From positions 2,657,501-2,721,500 of the forward strand of contig CP126204.1 in NCBI GenBank assembly GCA_030272155.1: a DNA stretch of 64,000 nucleotides. The letters are read 5' to 3'. Position 1 is the first letter of the stretch. Every line of letters begins with the position of its first letter. This stretch comes from Tetradesmus obliquus (Eukaryota; Chlorophyta; Chlorophyceae; Sphaeropleales; Scenedesmaceae). Shown here piece by piece: positions 1 to 7,527 of this stretch. The notes under the pieces were generated by a model. The model saw only the letters and a program-made list of their open reading frames with translations. It had not been told where the DNA came from and ran no database searches. Made by a program: the position numbers and the translations under genes.

Positions 1-398
1 TTGACGACCACAGGCTCCGAAGCACCATTCATCGTGGTGCCCTTGGGCTTGGCATCCACCTCGGTCAGGGCAGGGAGCCCGTAGACAGGGCGCTCAACAG
101 GTTGGGGAACGCTGACGTTGAAGCCCATGGGCATGGGCGCGTACCCACCACCACCACCAGCGCTGCTCAAGGAGATGTTGTTCTTCACAATTGTGCTCTT
201 GGTGATGGCGCGCAGCATAGCCCTGTGCGCCTGCACATTCTGGACGATGGAGGAGGCCTTGGGCTTGGCCTTGGTGGCCTTGGCCTTGGCCTTGGGCTTG
301 GTGCGGCCTTGCGCACCGTTGGGCTTCGTCCCAACATTTGCCTTAGGCTTGGGCTTGGGCTTCGTCCCAACATTACTGGGGGGCTTGCTGGGGGGCAT
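1..398 (-). CDS. Basic Lys/Pro/Ala-rich protein, partial (PLV-like element)
   Basis: An ATG at 398 opens a frame that runs off the left edge of the window. The first ~55 residues are rich in Lys, Pro and Ala, with alternating PK/AK dipeptides and a repeated NVGTKP segment, so the N terminus is strongly basic and probably disordered. A Gly run followed by PMPMGF comes later. The start overlaps the end of the upstream minus-strand ORF by 26 bp in another frame, as in compact viral gene clusters. A basic tail could bind DNA inside a particle, but no domain is recognised and the protein is incomplete here. Confidence 0.5.
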   Translation of the reverse strand, partial: MPPSKPPSNVGTKPKPKPKANVGTKPNGAQGRTKPKAKAKATKAKPKASSIVQNVQAHRAMLRAITKSTIVKNNISLSSAGGGGGYAPMPMGFNVSVPQPVERPVYGLPALTEVDAKPKGTTMNGASEPVVV

Positions 399-1188
399 TG
401 TGCTTTAAGACCGTGTTGATTTTTTTGAGATCCAGCAGCTCGGCAGTGTTCTTGTTCAACAGGCTCATCTGGTCCTCAAACACGTCAGCCACCTCTGCAA
501 TGGTGACGGTGCAGTGCCAGAGCTCGGCACAGGTGGGGATCAGCCCCAGCTCAGCGTCACTGATCCACACCCGAATGCTGTCGATCAGGCTGGAGTGGTA
601 GAACACGGCGCGGTCACCGCTCAGGTCTTCAAACGGATAGGGGATCTCATCATTCACAGGCAGAGTGCACAGGACCTGGGTGTTGGTCTTCAGCACCCCA
701 TCCCTCCACACGTGCGTGTTGCTGGACAGGCTGGAGTGTACGATGACGTAGTCCAACAGACCCAGCTGGGGCGCCTGCACAGAGCTGGAGCCAGCAGTCA
801 GGGTCCTGACACTACGAGGCAGGCCCAGCAGGTCGGCACAGGAGTTGGGCGCAGAGACGTCCAGCTGGCCAGCGGTCTGAAAGATGAAACGGTTGTCCAC
901 ATGGCTCCACTTGGTCACACAGCCAACACTGCTCAGCTGGTAACAGATGTCTTGCGCAGTGGACTTGCCCGGCCACAGGTAGTACTGAACATTGTTCCAC
1001 CTGAACGTGTTGTTGGCAGCCGAGATGTTGGGGATGAAGCTGGGCATCACGATCTTGCTGATCCACACCTTCCAGCTGGTCTTGTGGCTGGAGTTCACCT
1101 TGTGCAAGAGCATGGGCGGCAGGTGCAGGTCCACAGAGGCAGTGCTGCTGCTAATCAACAGGTGGTGCGTCTGCAGGGGGCGCTGCAT
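373..1188 (-). CDS. Putative virion-associated protein (PLV-like element)
   Basis: This 271-aa ORF starts at the ATG at 1188. Residues ~55-130 show an aromatic FRWNN patch, a YYLWPGKSTAQDICYQL stretch, an Ile/Phe-rich strand and then a LLGLP motif. That order resembles PLV and virophage structural accessory proteins, which have an asparagine-rich beta strand, an 'I-P-x-G-x-Y-x-x-x-D-L' segment, short strands and an 'LLGF' end. The C terminus is helical and Lys-rich. It follows the Cys-rich ORF by only a few bases. Structural role is inferred from pattern only; a fibre or minor capsid function is possible. Confidence 0.5.
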   Translation of the reverse strand: MQRPLQTHHLLISSSTASVDLHLPPMLLHKVNSSHKTSWKVWISKIVMPSFIPNISAANNTFRWNNVQYYLWPGKSTAQDICYQLSSVGCVTKWSHVDNRFIFQTAGQLDVSAPNSCADLLGLPRSVRTLTAGSSSVQAPQLGLLDYVIVHSSLSSNTHVWRDGVLKTNTQVLCTLPVNDEIPYPFEDLSGDRAVFYHSSLIDSIRVWISDAELGLIPTCAELWHCTVTIAEVADVFEDQMSLLNKNTAELLDLKKINTVLKHNAPQQAPQ

Positions 1189-1192
1189 CACG

Positions 1193-1381
1193 TTACCTAA
1201 ACTCCAGCAGGAAAGGGCCAGGAAGGATGCGCAGCATGCCAGGCTCTACAGTGGATCGGTGGATCCTGTAGCGCGCACACTTGGCGCAACCGCACTCGGT
1301 CCAGTCAGCGTGAGGCGGGCGACGACGGGGCTTCTCCTGTAGGGGCGACTCAGGTAGGGTCGACTCGGGCATTTGACACAT
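1193..1381 (-). CDS. Small Cys-rich basic protein (PLV-like element)
   Basis: The ORF is 62 aa from the ATG at 1381. An upstream in-frame GTG at 1417 would give 74 aa and overlap the membrane-protein ORF. It contains an Arg/Pro-rich centre and a C-G-C-A-K-C cluster that could bind a metal. It is wedged between two larger minus-strand ORFs with gaps of 4 and 17 bp. No family recognised. Confidence 0.4.
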   Translation of the reverse strand: MCQMPESTLPESPLQEKPRRRPPHADWTECGCAKCARYRIHRSTVEPGMLRILPGPFLLEFR

Positions 1382-1398
1382 CTCAGAAGCCAAACAAA

Positions 1399-2064
1399 CT
1401 ACACATGTGGCACGCACACGTCCACCCGCTGGCCATCATCCAATAGCTTGGGGTCGCGGTCAATCTGGCGCAGGATGGTGGCAATGCCATCCCTGTAGTC
1501 GGCAGCACCATAGCTCACGCCATCCTGGAAGGCAGTGCGACCCCCACGCACATAGTTCAGGAAGCGCTCAATGCCCCACCGGTCAATGCCAGCCTTGATG
1601 ACGCGCACAGCCACAGGCAGGTTGCTGACCTGGTTCAAAGACCAGGGGTCCACAGAGGGATCCACCTGGCGCACCAGGTCAATGGACAGATTGAACAGAG
1701 AAACATTGGCAGCATCACCATCACGATCCTTGGTGGCGTCCCTGTCATCAGAAGACATGGTGGTGGTCTCCTGCATGGCCATGGCCACCATCAGGGCAGT
1801 CAGGTGGGGAGGCACGCCAGCATTCTTGCAGACCATGACCAGGCGCTGCTTGTTGTAGCGAAGGATGAAGCCGTACTCGTTGATGGCGTAGGGCAGGGAG
1901 GCAGGGCTGTTGGGCAGGCACTCACTCCAGTAGCGGGTCATCTTGACTGGACCAGAGAGTTTATCTGGCTGCATGGAACTTGAGGCTAGCCAGAGGAGCC
2001 ATACCAGCAACCCAGCAACAACAGCCAACATGCCAACCAAGTGCCACTTATGCGGAGGCGTCAT
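1399..2064 (-). CDS. Membrane-anchored protein, possible lysozyme-like domain (PLV-like element)
   Basis: The 221-aa ORF starts at the ATG at 2064. Residues ~8-28 form one hydrophobic transmembrane segment, so the protein is a type II anchored or signal-anchored protein. The rest is soluble. The stretch around residues 80-125 (a Met/Ala-rich helix ending in a QET motif, then an Asp-rich loop, then NLSIDLV) resembles the helix-loop pattern around the catalytic Glu of lysozyme-like proteins, but the match is weak. The 5' end overlaps the divergent zinc-finger ORF by 35 bp. Confidence 0.45.
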   Translation of the reverse strand: MTPPHKWHLVGMLAVVAGLLVWLLWLASSSMQPDKLSGPVKMTRYWSECLPNSPASLPYAINEYGFILRYNKQRLVMVCKNAGVPPHLTALMVAMAMQETTTMSSDDRDATKDRDGDAANVSLFNLSIDLVRQVDPSVDPWSLNQVSNLPVAVRVIKAGIDRWGIERFLNYVRGGRTAFQDGVSYGAADYRDGIATILRQIDRDPKLLDDGQRVDVCVPHV

Positions 2065-2293
2065 TTACGTACCCAGGACCATGAAGAACAAGAGGAAAGC
2101 AATCGCATGCATGGCCAATAAACAAGAAGCCTGCAGCTTCCCAGCACACCCAGAGTGCGCCATCAGGCAGATGGACAAACTGAAGAAGAGAGACAGGCAG
2201 GGGATACTGGGGTTCATAGAGCTCAGCGAAGCGGGCCTGCTGAGGCCAGAGGATTCCGACGTGTGTGCGCCTTACGGAAAATCAGGAAAATGA
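2030..2293 (+). CDS. Small zinc-finger protein (PLV-like element)
   Basis: The 87-aa ORF starts at the ATG at 2030; an upstream in-frame start at 1943 is possible but would lie entirely opposite the membrane-protein ORF. Cys5, Cys8, Cys27, Cys35, His40 and Cys43 form a plausible Cys/His metal-binding set similar in spacing to RING/PHD-type or virus-specific fingers. A Lys/Arg-rich helix follows. It is divergent from the other four ORFs and may be an early or regulatory gene of the element. Function is not established. Confidence 0.5.
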   Translation: MPTKCHLCGGVIYVPRTMKNKRKAIACMANKQEACSFPAHPECAIRQMDKLKKRDRQGILGFIELSEAGLLRPEDSDVCAPYGKSGK

Positions 2294-2830
2294 ACACGTG
2301 ATCACGCATGACTGAGCGAATCTCAACCGATCCCACGTGACCCACGGGGGCCACGGGAGAGGGACCCTCGGGCCTCTGGGGCCACCTCTTGGCTGACAGG
2401 TTTTCAAAGTAAATTTCTCTAACATATGAAATGTCCGGCACTACCATTACTACTACATAGGGACTATGTGCCAGCAACAGACAAAAACCCCAGCTGTTGC
2501 TGCTGCTGCTGCTGCTGCTACAGCTGTCAAGCGCCTTCCAGTGGCTGGGCCCCATCGGATGAGGCCTCAGTGTGTCTTCAAGTGCTTAATGTGCTTCAGG
2601 TACAGCTGCAGGGCATCAGACAGCAAGGATCTTCAAAAACAGTACAATCACGTCATATGTTCTGTAGTTCTTGACCCGGCAGTCACCGGCCGAATACCGC
2701 AGGTGGTAGAGCCTGCTGCTGCTATTGAACATGCACCAAGTCACATCCCCAGCACTATGCTCGGCAGTCACATGATGTGCGTGCGATTGGCATTGGCAGA
2801 ATAAACCATATTGGGGTGTGTTGTCACACT
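2294..2830. other. Intergenic stretch between the PLV-like block and the lipase gene
   Basis: No gene is supported. The stretch holds a GC-rich segment at about 2330-2390, a (TGC)7 run at 2498-2519 and, towards 2830, the presumed 3' untranslated region of the lipase. The right boundary of the virus-like element could not be located here. Confidence 0.5.
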
Positions 2831-5800
2831 CTAAACCGCCAGTGCCTGCGTAATGTGTTCCCTCACGTCCAGAGAGTGCATAATAGTCATGTAAGCCATA
2901 CCTTCATCAGCATCAGCCTCGCGCCCCTTGTGGAGCGGAAACTGCAACGATTTCCTCACCTCCAGAGAGTGCATGGGCCCGCCCCAGTCTCCGCCTTCCT
3001 TGCTGTCAAACACACCCACGGGCGGCGCTGGGTTGTCTGCCCACTTGGTTTTGAACGTCTTGCGCAGCTCCCTCGCGTACCGAAGCTTCTCCCGCAGGCT
3101 CATTGCTGCAGTGGGTGCCAGCATCCCGTCTGCAGCCGCCTGTGACTGCTGCTCCAGATCTATGATGTAGTCCTCAAACGTCTCGTAGCCCTCGCTCTCG
3201 ACAGCTACCTCTTGATAGCGCAACAGCTTGTGGGAGCTGCCTGACCAGGCTGTGCTTGCAGCCGCTGCAGCATCGCCTGCTGCTGCAGGTGCCAAGCCGC
3301 TGCCGTCCCCACCACCAGCAGCAAAGGGCTTTGGGAGGTATGCGGCAATCAACTGCCCGAGCTTCGTGAAGGCAGCACCGCACTCACCTGGCCCTGGCGA
3401 GCAACAAAGCAAGTGAAGGTTACTGATGTCAGCCACTTACCATGTCAACAAACGTCTGTGGGGTGAGCCAGTGCCAGCTACCAGCCGGCATACAGCACAG
3501 TGCACATGTCTGTTCGCTGCATATCCCTTGTATGCAATGCTTAGGTCAATAGCAAGCATGCAACGAGCAGCAGCTGAAGTGCATGGACCTGCCAGCTGCC
3601 TCCAGTGATCAACAGCTGCCAGTGTTAGCCCTCTGGCCCTGGCAGCTCAACCACAGCAGTGCGTTGCCATAGCAGGCTGCTGCAGCGGCAGTCCTGCAGC
3701 TGCTGCTGCTGCTTTGATGGCCCTGCCATCAGCCGGTTGTGTGCCTGCTGCTCTGGGGAAAGAAGGGTTTTAGTTACATGGGGGTCCTGGCACCATTCAC
3801 AACAGGATGAACTCATGGTCTGACACCAGAAAATGAAAGTGTGTACACTATAAAGCGCTGCTTTAATGAGCACCCACCTGGAGCAAACATGGGCACAGGG
3901 TCCTGCAGGTTCTTCACCTGCACTGCCGAGTAGCCCAGTTTGTCATGGAAGTAGCTGCACAGCTCAGCGTCGCCAACGCGCGGCGCAGCAAATGTGTAGG
4001 TCTGCAGGGGCCGTTGCGTGTAATCTGTGTGCACAGCTTGGTACTTTTCACCGTATTTGATGGCGATGTGAGCTGCAGCAATCGTTGCCAATGCTCCTCC
4101 AAGGCTGTGGCCGGTGGTGATGACCCTTGGCGGGTACTGGCTGTGGCTGGCTCTGTACTTCTCCATGGCTGCCTCAATCACCTGCACACAGTAATGCAAG
4201 CCGTACTGCTCAGTTCCTCCAGTATAGCACTGCTACACTGAGGCCTCAGAGCACCTGTTTGTTCTCACCATAGGTGCTATAGCATTCGCCCTTCCTGTCC
4301 ACTACTGCTGCGGTACCACAGCTATAATTCTTGCAGAGTGCGCTTGCATGAACTGTAGTAACACAAGCAGCACCTGGTTTTGGTGCTACTGCATGGCACG
4401 ATGATTACCTCAATGGGTGTCTTGTCTGCGGGGTCTGGAGCAACGTACAGCAGGTTGTGGAAGCCTTGGTGCACACAACCAGTTTCGTACACATCTTTGG
4501 CCGCCACGCCGCCGAGGAGATTGTTCACCCTGCGTCAGACAGCACGCGTGCTTTAGGAATGTGAGCTCCCCACACAAGCTAACCATGAGCGTATATGCTG
4601 CTTGAGCAAGCTGCTGCTGCCACTGCTGCTGGTGCTGCTTGGTTGGAACATGCACTGCGGCTATGTTGTTGTACTACAACATCTATGAATTGTTCATAAC
4701 CTTTGAGCACGCGGCAGTTTGAAGCTGTCAGCAACACTGTGTCTCAACCTCTCGCCAGTTGGCCTCACCAGTCCGGGGTGACAGACGTGCCACGGAAAGC
4801 GATGACTAGCTCCGGCAGCTTGCCATTTTCTGTTGCCACATCTGCATCAGCATGTTGTATCCGCGTCAATGGCGACAGACATGTGCACAGGTGGCTATGT
4901 GTGTGCCTGCACACAGTGTCATGTGTTACCAGCCCACAGGATGTGCATTGATGCACCCATGCATGCACCCTTGTCTCACCAGCAACGGCATCCGCCTGGG
5001 GGCAGCTCAGTGATTATCAAGCCCTGCCGTGATTTCAGCTGTGCAGCGCTTGTTATATTGTGATGTGTTGCAAGGAACAGCAGCACATGCAAACTGCTGT
5101 CTCAATCCACGCGCATTTGATGCCCGCCGTCGTCAAGCACCTGCTGCTGAGACAGAAATTCCCCGACTACATGCAGCAGCATAACCATCATCATGCACGG
5201 TACTGCTCACCTTTGCCCTCACAAATGTAGCCCAGAAATGACGGCTGCGGCAATCCGGCCGGGCCAAGCAGGCCATCATCCACCTTCACAGGATGCGCAA
5301 AAACATTCTTAGCGCCCACGTACCCAAACACGTTGGCGAGGCGCTTGCAGTCAGCAGGAGCTGCGCCCCTGCAGCAAGTGTCAAAGTATTCAGCAGTGCA
5401 GTTATCAGCTCTTGTAAAAGCACACATTTGCGATGCAGGTCCTTCAGCAAGGCACTGGCATGCTGTGATACCCTCAAAGTGCTGCTGCGTTCAGCAGCAG
5501 CAACATGGCAGGCATGCATGCCATATGCCATGCACGGCACGCGCAGCTGCCGCCAGCATGCAATGCGTGCTGCACCTGCAAGCATCTCAGTTGCCAGCGC
5601 ATCCAGCGTCTTACATGCTTATGCAAGCATTGAGAGCACATCGCGGGTGGTCACCGAGGTCAAAGTACCTGAACTCCTCTTCATCGATGTTCGCAGCCTG
5701 CCCCTGGCCTTGACGGTCCTGGAACTTGCCAAACAGGACATACGCAGCCTTGGCATGCTGGCCATACCGCTCCAGGGCATCCACTACAGCATCAGGAAGG

Positions 5801-6276
5801 GATCCTGCAGGCCAGTTTGGCAGCAGCCCAGCAGTCAGCTGTGCATAATCATTGATGCCAGCGACTGTGTTCATAGTGTGGCACAGCAGGTGTGGCTAGT
5901 TTCTGTGCAGTGCTTTTGCATGTTGGGTGAAGTGCTGTGCAAGTTGCATACAGCGAGTATTCTGAAGGCGCAGCTCCTCGTGCTATGCAGTGGTGTGCAC
6001 AGTGACACAGCAACGCATGCAATTGACAAGCACAGCGCTGCCGTACTACAGCTGCTAAGCAACTGATCACCCGCAGAGAATTCTGATGGGTGAACCATTG
6101 ACATGTGTAAAACCCCCCTCCCCCCTAAAACAGCTGATGCTGGCTAAAAAAATCGCGTCAGGTGCCACAAGAATGTTACCTGCATCCTTTCCAGCAGCAG
6201 CGGCATCAGCTGCTGCTGCTGCTAGTGGTGATGTGGTGGTGCTGGCACTGCTGCCCATCGCCTGCGGTAGAAACAT
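2831..6276 (-). CDS. Class 3 lipase, plant phospholipase A1-like, seven exons
   Basis: Exons (minus strand, 5' to 3'): 6180-6276, 5669-5864, 5211-5368, 4769-4841, 4409-4529, 3878-4181, 2831-3393. All six introns are GT-AG and every junction keeps frame, giving 503 aa. The order of motifs is that of plant DAD1-type lipases, which cut acyl chains from glycerolipids: a helical N-terminal part, an F-R-G-T-S oxyanion motif at 166-170, a G-H-S-L-G-G nucleophile elbow with Ser241, and N-L-Q-D-P-V-P with the likely catalytic Asp309. His371 (in SSHKLL) is a candidate third triad member but is less certain. The C-terminal exon has an Ala/Gly-rich linker and two H-S-L-(E/D)-V segments resembling the family's tail. 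The start at 6276 is the first in-frame ATG in exon 1; an upstream exon cannot be excluded. The first ~32 residues are Ala/Ser/Thr-rich, compatible with a targeting peptide. An alternative exon is possible at 3625-3752. Confidence 0.82.
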
Positions 6277-6696
6277 CTCGCTGCGTGAGGGGCTGTTTGG
6301 TGAGTCTGGCTGCGGCACGGATGACCGCTGCAGGCCTTGTGAGCGAGCATATCAGCGTCTGGAGCTTTGTCAGTCTTGAGCTGAAGCTGTACACGTTGCT
6401 TGAAGCTTGACGCTCACTAAAAAGGTTAAACGTGGTTTATAATCATTTTATCGCCCTTTCAAGTGTGCTAGATAGCACGGTACACGCACAATATGTGTTT
6501 CGGAAGGTCACCGACCAACGTGACACGGTGTCACCAGAAGGACCTCCGGTACCAAAGATTGGGCCAGTAGAACGCATGGTAGTTGATGCGAAATCTGAGT
6601 TGTTCATCGTCAAGAGTTAATTTGCCGAGAACAGTTCCAAATCTTCTGCAACAAGTTCGCAGCTTTCTTGTGCTCCGAAAGCCGTACAAGTACAAT
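6277..6696. promoter_or_regulatory. Left half of a probable divergent promoter region
   Basis: This is the sequence upstream of the minus-strand lipase. It ends with AAT at 6694-6696, immediately before the repeat array. The matching AAT is at 58060-58062, just before the plus-strand protease, so in an array-free chromosome these two flanks would be joined and form a short divergent intergenic region. A 62-codon plus-strand ORF (6432-6620) has no recognisable similarity and is not called. Confidence 0.4.
6694..6696. repeat. Left AAT, candidate 3-bp target-site duplication
   Basis: AAT directly precedes the first base (CAGCT...) of the outermost left M element. It matches AAT after the outermost right M. 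Internal M-core junctions (TCT before M, AGA after M) show no such direct repeat, which fits insertion of the block as one unit. Confidence 0.5.
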
Positions 6697-7419
6697 CAGC
6701 TAGGTATGGTACAAACGTAGCATCTGCATTTTGCAACAAATCAACACAGCTTGCAAGCAGACAGCCATGCTGGCATAGCAACCTGCTGTATGTGGCAGGC
6801 ACAGTAAGGCACAGCTGCCAGTGCTGCTGCTTTGGTTTGCTTGCATCCCAGTTGCACAGCAGGGCCCTCACCTGCCAGCAGCAGCAGCTCCAAACTGCTA
6901 GTGATTTTGAGCTCCAGAATTCGCCTTGATCACACAGCATGGATGTTTGCAGGAAACTGTGTAGAATACTAGTACTCAACAAACTCTGTGCAGCCACACT
7001 AGCTGCACGCGCGCAGCAGCTGCCGGTGGGCCTGAAGCGGTGTTGCGCAGTATGTAACAGATATGACAGTTGAAACTGTATGTGCAGCGCACAGCGCCAA
7101 GCAGCAGAGCGCAACAGCAGCGGCAGGGCACTTGGCACACCAGAACTGCAGTGCCTGATCAGCCAGCAAGGGAAGCCCAGAAGTATTACAATACACATCA
7201 AAACATGTTGCAGGCAGCAGCACCCACAGCAACACTCTACAGCGCAAGTTAACATATGTAACAGCCGAGTCGGGGCACTTCAGGGCAACGTGTTTTCAGC
7301 ACTTTTCTTGCAGCACACTGTGCCACTGCTAACAGCTCAAATTGATTTAGATTCGTCGTTGAAAGCTTGACATTTATATGTAGGCCACTTGTTCGCTACG
7401 TTTGTACCATGCCCAGCTG
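6697..7419. repeat. M element copy 1 (723 bp, terminal inverted repeats)
   Basis: M starts CAGCTAGGTATGG and ends with the inverse of CAGCTGGGCATGG. The ~25-bp terminal inverted repeats share the 16-bp inner part ATGGTACAAACGTAGC and differ at two positions. M carries no convincing coding region, so by itself it looks like a non-autonomous, MITE-like transposon. Its internal sequence is CAG/CTG-rich. Its own mobility is suggested by the unit in which it is cleanly absent (19537-19539). Because it flanks each core as a direct repeat it also acts as the homology that can expand or contract the array. Confidence 0.75.
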
Positions 7420-7527
7420 AGACCGGTCAAACTCCATGATGCTGCATGCTGTTGTTTGACCTGACCAGTTACTTCTGTTCACACTGCTGCTAGAAGCACA
7501 GCTAACATATCCATATGTTTTGGATTC

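Larger units (their letters stand above)
1..2293. mobile_element. Probable Polinton-like virus (PLV) relic, partial at window edge
   Basis: Five intronless ORFs are packed with overlaps or gaps of a few bases: four on the minus strand (below 398, 373-1188, 1193-1381, 1399-2064) and a divergent one (2030-2293) whose 5' end overlaps its neighbour. This density contrasts with the intron-rich host genes to the right and is typical of PLV or virophage-like elements. Parts recognised: a basic Lys/Pro-rich protein, a protein with a capsid-accessory-like pattern, a Cys-rich small protein, a membrane-anchored protein and a zinc-finger protein. No capsid, packaging ATPase, integrase or polymerase gene can be confirmed inside the window, and the left end is outside it. 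The visible ORFs are open, so the copy looks fairly young. The family assignment is inference. Confidence 0.45.

Noticed and set aside
102-419. Plus-strand GL-repeat ORFs
   Set aside because: They are the complement of the Lys/Pro-rich minus-strand protein; the minus frame has the better start, the overlap arrangement and a sensible composition.
6432-6620. 62-codon plus-strand ORF in the lipase upstream region
   Set aside because: It is short, lacks a domain and sits where promoter and leader sequence are expected.
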